Positions 18,593 through 27,493 of a stretch of DNA of 39,182 nt are shown here, one piece after another. The stretch is from NCBI GenBank assembly GCA_948585895.1, contig CAPBNZ010000001.1, positions 19,844 through 59,025 of the forward strand. Direction: 5' to 3'. The notes under the pieces are model-generated. The model saw only the letters and a program-made list of their open reading frames with translations, did no database searches and had not been told where the DNA came from. Source of the DNA: an uncultured Clostridia bacterium (GTDB lineage Bacteria; Bacillota; Clostridia; TANB77; CAG-508). The first letter of the stretch is position 1. Every line of letters begins with the position of its first letter. The position numbers and the translations under genes were made by a program.

Positions 18593-19774
18593 ATGAGTTA
18601 TGCAATAATAAGAAACACAAAATACAAAAGAGAAAATCTAAAAGGAATATTTAGACACAACGAAAGAAGAAACAGAAATTATTCAAATGATAATATAGAT
18701 AAAGAAAAATCATATTTAAATTATTCAATAAAATCACCACAATATAGTTACGAAAAGGAATTTGATAGAATAAGAGAAAAATATAATTTGAAAGGTCAAA
18801 TAAAAGTAGTTAGTAATATAGCTTGTGAATATATAATAACATCAGATCATGATTTTTTTGAAGGAATAGGCGAAGAAGAAATAAAAAGATTCTTTGAAAC
18901 TGCATATAAATTTGTAGTAGAATACAAAGATTTAGGAGAACAATATATAATGTCTGCCAAAGTGCATAGAGATGAACAAACACCTCATATGCACTTAATT
19001 TTTTTGCCAGTAGTTCATACAACTGATAAAAAAGGAAATTCTATTGATAAACTTGCTTGTAGTGAATTTTGGAAAGCAAAAGATAGTTATAGACAATTAC
19101 AAAATGCTTTTTACAAGTATATGGTAGAAAATGGATTTAACTTGCAAAGAGGTTTGCCAAAAGAAGAAACTAATAGGCAGCATTATTCTGTTGAAGAATA
19201 CAAAAAGATAACAAATTTTAAAGAAACAAAGGAAGTATTAAAAAATATGAAATTAGAGTTACCAGATGTTCCAGACATTACTGACATTAATATTAACAGG
19301 TTATCAAAGAAAAGAGATGAAAAAATTTTAGAAGAAATCATAAAACCAAAAGATAACTTAATCCAAAATTTATATCAAGATAATATGGATTTGCATAAGG
19401 AATTATCAAGACAAACAAAGGTTATAGAAGAAGCAGAAAAATACCAAAAAGAACGAGATATGATAATGATTGATAATGAAAATTTACACAATGAAGTAGA
19501 ACAAATTAGGGCTGAATATAAGCAAAAGGAATTTGATATTGAATGGAAATATAAAAGTAAAATTAAAGGTTTAGAAAAAGAGAATAGCAGATTAAATAAA
19601 ATAATAGATAAATTCTATGAAACTATTGATAAATTCATACATTGGATTTGCAAAAAGTTTGATATGGGAGCAGAAGATAATTTAGTTAGAGATTTTCAAA
19701 AAGAAACTAATACTTATTTAGATGCAGAAAAACAACTTAAATATGAAGATAAAGAAAACGAATTAGAACGATAA
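18593..19774 (+). CDS. MobV-family relaxase
   Basis: The 393-residue protein starts at ATG 18593 behind AAAGGAGG. The N-terminal 200 residues form the Mob/Pre relaxase domain. It opens with MSYAIIRNTKYKRENL, and the motif HRDEQTPHMHLIFLPV supplies the HxDExxPHxH metal-binding and catalytic signature. The second half is a long coiled coil, as usual in this family. The enzyme nicks one strand at the oriT just upstream and pilots it during transfer. No coupling protein or channel genes are in the element, so transfer would need a helper. Codon use is like its neighbours. Confidence 0.92.
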   Translation: MSYAIIRNTKYKRENLKGIFRHNERRNRNYSNDNIDKEKSYLNYSIKSPQYSYEKEFDRIREKYNLKGQIKVVSNIACEYIITSDHDFFEGIGEEEIKRFFETAYKFVVEYKDLGEQYIMSAKVHRDEQTPHMHLIFLPVVHTTDKKGNSIDKLACSEFWKAKDSYRQLQNAFYKYMVENGFNLQRGLPKEETNRQHYSVEEYKKITNFKETKEVLKNMKLELPDVPDITDININRLSKKRDEKILEEIIKPKDNLIQNLYQDNMDLHKELSRQTKVIEEAEKYQKERDMIMIDNENLHNEVEQIRAEYKQKEFDIEWKYKSKIKGLEKENSRLNKIIDKFYETIDKFIHWICKKFDMGAEDNLVRDFQKETNTYLDAEKQLKYEDKENELER

Positions 19775-19872
19775 AAATATTGTAATAATACATTTTAAAG
19801 CAGAAAATATTGAAAATTATGTAAAACTATGGTAAAATATTTATGTTAATCATAAATAAAAGGGGATATATA

Positions 19873-22818
19873 ATGAGTTTAGAATTAAATATAGTAATAA
19901 ATAAACTTCAAAGAGTACCATTTTCTAAAATTCAAGAAATGTTAAGAGATGAACGAAAAGAATTTGATGAATTATCATTTTTAAGTCAAAATGCTATTCT
20001 TAATTTTATAGAAAAAAGATATGATATTGCACAAAGAATACCTAAAGAAGAAATAATGTTTAATATGATTTTATTTAACGATTTAAGTAGAAGAACAAAT
20101 ATGAATAGACAATTAAGGGAAAGTGCAGAAGAAGAATTGAAATCTTTAGATGTAAATTTAATGTGCTTAATAGAATCTTTACAATATATCGAAAGTGATA
20201 CTGTAGAGAAAGTATTAAGAAGTTATCATCAAGTTCTGGATAGCAAAATTATAGAAACATTGGTTATAAATTTACCAGAAAATAAACAAATTTCTGCAAT
20301 TCAAATGTGTAGAGCTGAATTGATGAATAGTGAGCCTAATACATTTCATAATTTTATGGCTTCAATAAGTAAAGAAGCACAAAGATTTGTATTAGAAAAC
20401 TTTAGAGAGAAATTTGAGAATTATTCTCCACAAGATATGTCTGAAGTAGCACATTACCTATATCAAGAAAATATGCCTGTATATGCAAATAAATATCAAA
20501 ACAATATTGAACGAGATGTGAACTTATTTTATATATTGCATTCTTGTAATGAGGAAAATTTAGAAAGCACATTAAATCAATTTAAAGACCAATTACAGAA
20601 TTTAGATGCAGATGATTTAATGGAATTACTATGTTTTAAATCTACAAATTCTAAAATGTTGTTGAATTTATGGAGTAATATGCCTAATAAACTATCAGAG
20701 GTGTCAATTCCATATTTTAAAACTTTTGTAAGAAGATTAGAGGATAGGGAGAGATTTGATTCAATTTATAGGCTTAAAGCAAAATTTTCTGAAATGAATC
20801 TTGATGAAATTGTTGAGTTATTTCAATATGATACAGATGAAGTAAAAGCAAAAGTCCTTATTGAATATCGTGATAGATTTACTGGAGAAACATCACCAGA
20901 ATTAAGAAGTTTTATGACAAAATCAGTAAAACAAAAAATGTTAGATATTTATACCCAAAAACAAAGAGAAATATTTAGAGAGAAGAAAGAGGAAGGTGTA
21001 GATTTAGTAGAAGAATTTGCATCAATCGTTTCTACTTTAAAAGATGATAAAAGACATAAATTGTTTGATGATGACTATATTAGAGCAATAATTTTAGCAA
21101 AAATGTTATTATTAGAAGATAAAAGTATTGATGATCAAAATTCAAGTTATATTGAATTAAGACAAAAATATATGAGTCATTTATTTAAAAATCTTCGTAG
21201 AGATAACACTGTAGATGATTCTATTAATAATAGTATGTTCTACAGAATAGTAAAAGGTAGTGTAAGTTTTAGCCAAATAGATGATTTAGAAACTGTTAAG
21301 GCACTTATTTATCTATCTCGTAATCCACAAGTTAAAGATGTTGCAAAAGTAGAAGATTTAGTGAGCAATTTATCAGAGAAACAAGTACAAAATTATAATA
21401 TAAAACTATATAAAAAGTTATGTGAGATAATAAAAGAAACATATAAAAATTCTTCTCCACTTGAAGAAAATATCCAAAAATTAGCATATAAGATGTTTTT
21501 AGGATTTGGATATGATAAAGCAATAAGGATACTAGAACATAAGAAGTCTTTTACATCATTGGAGTATTTATTTAACAATTTAAGAGTAAGGAATACTAAA
21601 TTAAATGAGGATGGAACTCCTAAATTAAATGAAAAACTAATGAATTATTTATTTGGAAGTAATAGAAATGATAAAAATTCAAATATCAATAAATTACTAA
21701 ACGAGGAGATACCTAATTTTGATAAATATTTTTCATCAATTTATAATGATTGGGATTTAATTTATAAAAAATTAAATGGAAGTGTTAGTACAAAAAGAAT
21801 TTTGGAATTATATAAAAATCCAGTTACATTCTTAAAACCAGATGAATACAAACTAGAAGGACCATTACAAGAAATAGGAACTACTAATCCAGCGATAGTT
21901 CAAAAAGCTAAAGATTGGTATCAAATAATGAGAGAAAGGCAATATTCTAGTATTCCTAAAGTAGAAGGAGATATTGCAGAATATGAATATGAAATGTTAG
22001 ATTTGGATAATCCACTTGCTTTAGCTGTAGGATATATAACAAGATGTTGTTTCTTAATAGATGGATTATCAAGAGAATCTCTTTATCATTCAATTAGCAA
22101 CAAAAATGGAAGAACTTTTGTTGTTAGAAAAGATGGAGAGTTAGTTGCACAAAGTTGGGTATGGAGAAATGGAAATGTTTTGTGTTTTGATAATGTTGAA
22201 ACAAGAGGAAACTATAGTCAAGATATTTTATTAGAAGTTTATCAAAAAGCAAGTGAAGAACTAATAGAATTGTCAAATCAATCAGAAAATGAAACAGAAA
22301 GTCTTAAAGTAATAACTTATGGTACATCTGAATCAAGAATGTCAAGACCAAAAAAGACATTTGAAGGAACATTACCAAAGGTTTTAGAAAATGTAGGATA
22401 TTCTGATGCGAAATATGAACAATGTATTCTTGCAGAAAGAAAGCATAAAAGTTTATATTACGGAGATGTTGTAGCAAGATATGAAGATCCAAGACCAAAA
22501 ATACGAGAATTTAAAGATATTGCATCTATGAGTGATAAAGAAATTGCTGACTTAAATAGAGAATTAGATGCTATAGAATATTCAAAAACTGGAAAAACTA
22601 GAGAAACAAATGTAAGAAATTGTAGATATGTTGTTTGTAGTAAAGATTGGTATATAACGATAGGAAATGATGGAAAAGTTACAACTCAAATATTAAAGAA
22701 AGATGATAGAGCGACAGAAGAATGTAAAACAAATGCTAAAGTAGTTATTAAACAAATTAAAGATGATAAGATAGTAGTACCAACTGATTTTGGAAGTGTT
22801 GGAGGTGAAGAAAGATAA
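19873..22818 (+). CDS. Large unknown cargo protein, first of a two-gene module
   Basis: The start is ATG 19873 behind AAAAGGGGA, giving about 981 residues. Roughly residues 1-650 are alpha-helical and repeat-like, rich in leucine and acidic pairs. The part near 700-850 is different, with ALAVGYITRCCFLIDG, then NGRTFVVRKDGELVAQSWVWRNGNVLCFDNVE. This resembles an acyltransferase-like (GNAT-like) region I know from unannotated clostridial and phage proteins, but the activity is unproven. The C-terminus carries CSKDWYITIGNDGKV, a motif shared with the next protein. The stop codon overlaps the start of the next gene by one base (TAATG). It fills the cargo position of the element, so defence or host interaction is a reasonable guess. 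Confidence 0.7.
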   Translation: MSLELNIVINKLQRVPFSKIQEMLRDERKEFDELSFLSQNAILNFIEKRYDIAQRIPKEEIMFNMILFNDLSRRTNMNRQLRESAEEELKSLDVNLMCLIESLQYIESDTVEKVLRSYHQVLDSKIIETLVINLPENKQISAIQMCRAELMNSEPNTFHNFMASISKEAQRFVLENFREKFENYSPQDMSEVAHYLYQENMPVYANKYQNNIERDVNLFYILHSCNEENLESTLNQFKDQLQNLDADDLMELLCFKSTNSKMLLNLWSNMPNKLSEVSIPYFKTFVRRLEDRERFDSIYRLKAKFSEMNLDEIVELFQYDTDEVKAKVLIEYRDRFTGETSPELRSFMTKSVKQKMLDIYTQKQREIFREKKEEGVDLVEEFASIVSTLKDDKRHKLFDDDYIRAIILAKMLLLEDKSIDDQNSSYIELRQKYMSHLFKNLRRDNTVDDSINNSMFYRIVKGSVSFSQIDDLETVKALIYLSRNPQVKDVAKVEDLVSNLSEKQVQNYNIKLYKKLCEIIKETYKNSSPLEENIQKLAYKMFLGFGYDKAIRILEHKKSFTSLEYLFNNLRVRNTKLNEDGTPKLNEKLMNYLFGSNRNDKNSNINKLLNEEIPNFDKYFSSIYNDWDLIYKKLNGSVSTKRILELYKNPVTFLKPDEYKLEGPLQEIGTTNPAIVQKAKDWYQIMRERQYSSIPKVEGDIAEYEYEMLDLDNPLALAVGYITRCCFLIDGLSRESLYHSISNKNGRTFVVRKDGELVAQSWVWRNGNVLCFDNVETRGNYSQDILLEVYQKASEELIELSNQSENETESLKVITYGTSESRMSRPKKTFEGTLPKVLENVGYSDAKYEQCILAERKHKSLYYGDVVARYEDPRPKIREFKDIASMSDKEIADLNRELDAIEYSKTGKTRETNVRNCRYVVCSKDWYITIGNDGKVTTQILKKDDRATEECKTNAKVVIKQIKDDKIVVPTDFGSVGGEER

Positions 22819-24284
22819 TGAAATCACTAATATTAGAAGATATAAAGAAAAAACTAACAGGATATGATAAGACAGAAACACAAATGAGTTTTGCAGACTA
22901 TAGTGGAGGATCTGGATATAGAGGAAGGGGAACTTTAAGTAAATTTATGGTTGCTAAATATCCAGAAGAAATTTTTATGTTTTTTGAAACTTTATGTTCT
23001 ATCTTACCTGACAATGTTACTATAGATGAATTTTTGTTTAATATGGAATTACTTATTAAAGATTTAGAAAAAGAAAAATGTGGATTTCACAATAATTCTA
23101 ATACAAAAGATAGATTTAAAAGTTTAAATATGAGATTTAAAAGTCGTGGCAATTTGCCACTAATTTTGACATATATTCCTAGATATATAGATGATGTAGC
23201 TGATACAGGGTTTTCTACAGAATTTTCAAGAAGATTTGGTGAAGAAATATTAGGGGAATATGGTGTAGAGGCACAAAAACAAGATTACGGCTATATAGAA
23301 GTTGAAGAAGATGCTATAGATATTTCAAATAAAGATAAAGCAGAAGTTTTAGCAGAATTATATAATAATAGTCATCCTATGGGAATGGGAATTGTTCAAT
23401 ACGATCCAACTCCTATGACTGTTGAAATTGCAAGAAAATTATTAGAACAAGAGCAATTTTTTAGTTATTTAAAAGGGAGACCAATACATATTAACTTTAA
23501 AGATAATGTTATATGGGTGAGAGGTTACAATAATGATAATGCACAGGGATTAGCCCAGAGAGTAATATCAAGTTGTAAAAATATAAATGATATAGGTGCA
23601 GATGCTTTAAAGAAAGTTGAAACAAAGATAGAAGAAGAAATCCAAAAACAAATTCAAGAAGAACTTGATAAAAAACATAAAGAAGTAATACAGCAACAAG
23701 AAAGTAGTACAAATAATTCAAGCACAAGAAATAGTGAATTAGACTATTTAAGAGTACCACAATCAGAGTTACAGCCAATGAGAAGATTGATAGAAGAATC
23801 TGGATTTGATATAACAGAAGAAACTATAGAATTTATTAGAAATATTGAAAATCAAGCATATCCAGAAGAAATGAAAGTAATGCAAGATGCAGAGGATATT
23901 GAAGATTTATCAGATGTTTATGGATATTTTGAATCAGAAATTACAGTAGTTAGAAACAGAGATTGGTATATAGTCTATGGAGAGGATGAAGATGCTGTAG
24001 AAATATTAGATATAGCTTCTTTGCCAACTAGAGATAGAGATGCTAGTCGTAGAGAAATGCACAATTATCTAGTAGGAGTAATAAATAGAAAAGCAAAAGA
24101 TGGTAATAAACCTGTTACATTAAATGCTAAAGAAGATACTTCTTATAGGATGATTCAGAGAATGGTGAATAATGGAGAATATGAAATTATAGAAGATACA
24201 GTAAACAGTTGGGAAACTGATGATTCAATTATAATGCACAATTTGGTATTAACTCCTATAATGGAAAGAGATAGAGAAATTTAA
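22818..24284 (+). CDS. Unknown cargo protein, second of a two-gene module
   Basis: The 488-residue protein is translationally coupled to the large gene before it. The N-terminal 270 residues include FADYSGGSGYRGRGTLSKF and HPMGMGIVQYDPTP. A glutamine-rich coiled coil (about 262-300) follows. The C-terminal 190 residues read like an acetyltransferase-type fold: an AYPEEM opening, VVRNRDWYIVYGED in a central strand, then a helix and NAKEDTSYRMIQRM. The (K/R)DWYI motif is also in its partner, which suggests that the two proteins share a domain. I do not recognise a named family. A bidirectional terminator follows. Confidence 0.7.
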   Translation: MKSLILEDIKKKLTGYDKTETQMSFADYSGGSGYRGRGTLSKFMVAKYPEEIFMFFETLCSILPDNVTIDEFLFNMELLIKDLEKEKCGFHNNSNTKDRFKSLNMRFKSRGNLPLILTYIPRYIDDVADTGFSTEFSRRFGEEILGEYGVEAQKQDYGYIEVEEDAIDISNKDKAEVLAELYNNSHPMGMGIVQYDPTPMTVEIARKLLEQEQFFSYLKGRPIHINFKDNVIWVRGYNNDNAQGLAQRVISSCKNINDIGADALKKVETKIEEEIQKQIQEELDKKHKEVIQQQESSTNNSSTRNSELDYLRVPQSELQPMRRLIEESGFDITEETIEFIRNIENQAYPEEMKVMQDAEDIEDLSDVYGYFESEITVVRNRDWYIVYGEDEDAVEILDIASLPTRDRDASRREMHNYLVGVINRKAKDGNKPVTLNAKEDTSYRMIQRMVNNGEYEIIEDTVNSWETDDSIIMHNLVLTPIMERDREI

Positions 24285-24303
24285 TAAAAAAATTATGCAA
24301 CTT

Positions 24304-24343
24304 AAAAAAGTGTGTAAGCTAGAGTAGGCTTATACACTTTTTT
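24304..24343. terminator. Bidirectional terminator
   Basis: AAAAAAGTGTGTAAGC pairs with GCTTATACACTTTTTT (one mismatch) around TAGAGTAG. It separates the two-gene module from the minus-strand zinc-finger gene. Confidence 0.85.
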
Positions 24344-24394
24344 AAAATTCTTCTATCATTTTTTTAAAAATAATAAAAGATGAGATTGAGCAAA

Positions 24395-25676
24395 TTATTT
24401 CCAGTACATACCACTTAAATTTTCTAATTCTATTTTAAATTCTTCAATTTGACCATCATTATAATTATCTCTTAATTCTCTAGCTTTTTGAGACCATTCC
24501 TTAAATTGCTTTTCTTTAAATCTTTTTGTGTGATTATAATGTAATCCGTGCATTCTCTTATATTCTCTATTATATTCCTTTAGAATTAAGCTATTTTTGA
24601 CTTTTTCTTTTTGCTTATTTAAAGCCCCAATTTCTCTACAAGTTTTACCAGTATTTAAATATAAATTATTGCAATATTTTTGATCATTTCTTCCTTTTTG
24701 GTTTGGATTATTACTAGTAGTAGAGGGTATAAACAATCTACCACAGTTTTCACATTTGTTTATAGTAAAGTTATTTTGAATTACTTTAAATAACTCGAAC
24801 CTAATTTGTTCTTCTGTATTTTGTAATTCATAAACTTCTTCTGCTACAATATGTTTTTCTTTTATTATTTCTACGATTTTTTCTACATCTAATCTTCTTT
24901 CTTCAAAAGATAATTCTGTATCACATATGTATTTAGTTTTAAATTTAGTATCAAGAAAAAGGGCATGTGCAGGTTTGGTATTGACATAGTGTATATCAAA
25001 TACTCTTTTAGTTTCATATAAGAATAATTTTTCAGGCACACTTAAATTTCTAACAAGAGAATTATTAGAATATTTGCTAATCAGTTCTAACCTTTCTTTT
25101 AAATCTGTTTTTTTCTCTATAAAGTTTTCTATTAATAAATCTCGTATAGTTTCAAAAAACTTCATATATTCATTATGCTTTTGGGCTGATATTTTATCTA
25201 TTTCTTGAACCCATTTCATAAGCAGAATCTGTGTAGTATATTCATCTTCTTCTAATTCACTAAAGAAATCATTAGGAGAGTATTTAGTTTCTTCAATAAA
25301 TACACCAATTTGAGATTTGAATAATAAATCAGTTCTAAAAACTTTAGAATTATATGTTTTCACAATTATATCTATTAAAACTTGTGTATAAAAATGAGTA
25401 TATGGAGAAAATCTTAAACAAGCTCTAACTATTTGGAACATTTTAAAGAAACAATCCATCTTTTCATCTTCAGAATCAGTTTCTTTAGCATAACATACAA
25501 GCTCTATAAGCTGTGTGTACATTGCTTTCAATTTATCAAAATCTTCATAATTCATTATAGCAAATTCATATAATTTATCTCCAATATTATATTCAAAATC
25601 ACCAATAGCACCAAAATATTCTCCGAGTATTTTTTATTATAATTTTATTATTGTTAAGTGTGAAATTAGTAATCAT
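24395..25676 (-). CDS. Zinc-finger protein of DUF6076 type, needs +1 shift at CGG (S7)
   Basis: On the minus strand, GGAGGAAA precedes ATG 25676. Seventeen codons, MITNFTLNNNKIIIKNT, lead to CGG at 25625. Omitting the C gives GEYFGAIGDFEYNIGDKLYEFAI, which joins the 386-codon main frame, for about 427 residues. The main body is helical. Near the end a zinc-binding site reads CENCGRLF, then KYCNN and KTCREIG. This pattern resembles DUF6076 proteins of mobile elements (moderate confidence). An internal ATG at 25555 has no good ribosome site, whereas 25676 does, so the longer recoded form is preferred. The gene is convergent with the two-gene module. Confidence 0.78.
25623..25625 (-). other. Recoding site S7: CGG, +1 shift (minus strand)
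   Basis: The minus-strand context is AAT ACT CGG AGA. Omitting the C gives ACT GGA GAA TAT TTT and joins a leader with a strong ribosome site to the long frame. The four-base unit is CGGA. This site lies inside the mobile element and on the opposite strand. Confidence 0.8.
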
Positions 25677-26045
25677 ATCAAGGTTTCCTCCATTTCTAAA
25701 AATAGAATATAGTTATTTTAATTTTTACTTTATCTATAGACTTGTAAAAATCTATTTACAACACTATTTTAGCATTTTATAATGATTTTATCAAGATAGA
25801 AAATAGCATTTCAAGATACCTATTTTCTATTCGTGGCATAGTACATTGAAAATTGAATAGCAAGTTACAAGCACAGATAATGAAACTTTCGTCTGGCTAA
25901 CGTGATGTAAAGGGGCGATTCTCTAAAAAGAGTGATGAGGGCAAATCTCATATGGGTATATAACTTACCACTTGTAACTTTTTAAATTAAAAGTAATATT
26001 TTTAAACTTTTAATAATAGTATTGAAAAGAAAGTTGGTGAGAATT
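25677..26045. other. Gene-free stretch with a possible structured RNA
   Basis: No gene is seen. The left part holds the minus-strand ribosome site and upstream region of the zinc-finger gene. The right part contains the candidate RNA at 25862-25983. Confidence 0.6.
25862..25983 (+). ncRNA. Candidate structured RNA of unknown class
   Basis: A perfect 10-base closing stem, AAGTTACAAG (25862-25871) and CTTGTAACTT (25971-25980), ends in TTT. The interior is more GC-rich than its surroundings. It has small stems such as CTCT-AAAA-AGAG (25921-25932) and ATGAG/CTCAT (25935-25951). It could be a small RNA ending in its own terminator, or a leader for the short genes that follow. I do not recognise the class. 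Confidence 0.5.
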
Positions 26046-26234
26046 TTGAAAAAGAGTTTGAATATTACATTTATTAATCCTAATACAGAAGAACAGATAG
26101 TACAAGCTATGTCTGGAGTTCTTGCTTATAATTTAGCTGAGAATGATGAAAATATAAAATTTGACTACAATAAATCAAATACTTATACTTATCAAAATTC
26201 TCACAAAGAAATAGAAGATGAATTGGAATTGTAA
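26046..26234 (+). CDS. Small unknown protein
   Basis: TTG 26046 with GGTGAG (26035-26040) in front gives about 62 residues beginning MKKSLNITFINPNTEEQ. The charged C-terminus ends in EIEDELEL. It is probably the first gene of a short unit with the next small gene. No family is recognised and the start is uncertain; an upstream TTG at 26022 is possible. Confidence 0.5.
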   Translation: MKKSLNITFINPNTEEQIVQAMSGVLAYNLAENDENIKFDYNKSNTYTYQNSHKEIEDELEL

Positions 26235-26305
26235 AAAATTAGAGAAATCAATTGAATAAAAATGACAAATATGATAAGATTTATAAAAAGGTAGGTGCAA
26301 TGACT

Positions 26306-26561
26306 ATGGAAATAAAAGATACGAAAAATAATTTTGAATTAATAGTTGCCAGTAGCTTAAGATATGGACTTGGAAGAAGAACATATATAACAAGTGTTAT
26401 ACCAGAATTTATTATAGAAAATATGGACATACTTTCAGATAAGATAAAAAAGTCAATGATTGAAGATATAAAAGATCAAGAGAGATGGCGGATATGGAGA
26501 TGACTGTGACAAGAAAAATTGGCTAGATTTATTAGAAAAATTAGAAAAAAGTATAGAATAG
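26306..26561 (+). CDS. Small element protein, needs +1 shift at CGG (S8)
   Basis: The start is ATG 26306 behind AGGTG; ATG 26300 is also possible. The protein begins MEIKDTKNNFELIVASSLRYGLGRRTY and reaches CGG 26489 after ERW. Zero frame ends after four more codons. Omitting the C gives GYGDDCDKKNWLDLLEKLEKSIE and a stop at 26561, about 84 residues in all. Proteins of this general type (RYxLGRRTY near the start and a GD..D..W segment near the end) are common small products of clostridial elements and phages. That supports the recoded form. The function is unknown. Confidence 0.72.
26489..26491 (+). other. Recoding site S8: CGG, +1 shift
   Basis: The context is AGA TGG CGG ATA. Omitting C26489 gives TGG GGA TAT GGA GAT GAC. 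The four-base unit is CGGA. It is the second site inside the mobile element. Confidence 0.78.
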
Positions 26562-26630
26562 TAAACAAAGTTTTTGTGAAATATAGATAAAATAGGTAAA
26601 ATGTAGTATAATAGAAAGAGAGGTTAGTTT

Positions 26631-27071
26631 ATGCTAAAATTATATTTAGATAATTGTTGTTATAATAGACCATTTGATGATTTAGAACAAGAAAAGATAA
26701 GCTTAGAAGCAAATGCTATAGAAAATATTTTTAGAAAACAGATAAATAAAGAAGTAGCAATTTATAAAAGTATGGCAATAGATTTTGAGATATCCAAAAT
26801 TAAATCAGATAATAAGAGAAGACAAGTAGAAGATTTATATGATGCAATGGAATTAACAGTAATTGATTATTCAGAAGAAATAAAACAAAGAGCAATAGAA
26901 TTAAAGCAATACAATATAAAAGATATGGATTCATTACATCTAGCATTTGCAGAAAGTAAAGATGTAGATTACTTTATTACAACTGATAGATTATTAATAA
27001 ATGCTTCAAAAAGGTCAAATTTGAAGATTAAAGTTATAAATCCAATAGAATTTATTATGGAGGTGATTTAA
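26631..27071 (+). CDS. PIN-domain toxin-like ribonuclease
   Basis: The 146-residue protein starts with LKLYLDNCCYNRPFDD, the typical first strand and acidic residue of this PIN-domain group. It has further acidic residues at DMDSLHLAFAESKDVDYFITTDRLL near the end. PIN domains are metal-dependent RNases and often toxins (VapC-like). The next gene overlaps its ribosome site and starts one base after the stop, and encodes a small antitoxin-like protein. The order, toxin before antitoxin, is unusual but known. A TATAAT lies about 25 bases upstream. Confidence 0.82.
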   Translation: MLKLYLDNCCYNRPFDDLEQEKISLEANAIENIFRKQINKEVAIYKSMAIDFEISKIKSDNKRRQVEDLYDAMELTVIDYSEEIKQRAIELKQYNIKDMDSLHLAFAESKDVDYFITTDRLLINASKRSNLKIKVINPIEFIMEVI

Positions 27072-27272
27072 ATGGCAGTAACAGTAAGAGAACTAGAAAA
27101 AATAAGAAGAGAAGGTCTTAAAGCTTTAAAAGATAAATTAGGTGTTGAAGGTATGATAAAATTTATACAGATGTATAGTGACGGAAAAGGAGACTATACA
27201 AAGGAAAAGTATGAAAATCTAGAAGAATTAACAATAGAAGATTTTGAAAATTTTTTAGCAGAAAACAACTAA
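27072..27272 (+). CDS. Antitoxin-like partner of the PIN protein
   Basis: The 66-residue protein reads MAVTVRELEKIRREGLKALKDKLGVEGMIKF, then a short acidic tail with GDYTKEKYE. I recognise this as the small protein commonly encoded right after this type of PIN protein. GGAGGTGA, inside the end of the PIN gene, is its ribosome site, so translation is coupled. It presumably neutralizes the RNase. No clear DNA-binding motif is visible. Confidence 0.72.
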   Translation: MAVTVRELEKIRREGLKALKDKLGVEGMIKFIQMYSDGKGDYTKEKYENLEELTIEDFENFLAENN

Positions 27273-27283
27273 TCAAATGTCAA

Positions 27284-27364
27284 TCGCAACCCTATTTGCG
27301 AATATAAGTGCATAGGTGAACAGATGTTACTCGCAACTCTACTTGCGACAAATAAATACGTAGA
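27284..27364 (+). ncRNA. Tandem pseudoknot RNA element
   Basis: Two similar units lie 47 bases apart. Unit 1: TCGCAA-CCCTAT-TTGCGA (27284-27301), whose loop CCTAT pairs with ATAGG (27312-27316). Unit 2: TCGCAA-CTCTAC-TTGCGA (27331-27348), whose loop TCTAC pairs with GTAGA (27360-27364). The loop and its downstream partner change together between units, which supports two real pseudoknots. A terminator follows at 27379-27409. Confidence 0.72.
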
Positions 27365-27378
27365 TGAACAAATCACAA

Positions 27379-27409
27379 AAAACTATTCTCAAAAAGAGAG
27401 TAGTTTTTT
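27379..27409 (+). terminator. Intrinsic terminator after pseudoknots
   Basis: AAAACTATTCTC pairs with GAGAGTAGTTTT (one G-T pair) around AAAAA, followed by TTTTTT-rich sequence. It ends transcription from the toxin-antitoxin and pseudoknot unit. Confidence 0.82.
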
Positions 27410-27493
27410 CTTGCTTTTTTGAAACTGATATGCTAAAATGTAACAGAACGAAACAAAAGTTACAGATTATAATAAATAGAAAGTAGTGATGTT

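Noticed and set aside
18343..18654. A 103-codon open frame across the oriT region
   Set aside because: It covers hairpins and the nick site, has no ribosome site, and overlaps the relaxase start. It is read as oriT, not a gene.
27284..27364. CRISPR array
   Set aside because: Only two units, short spacing, and each unit has internal covarying pairing. No cas genes are present.
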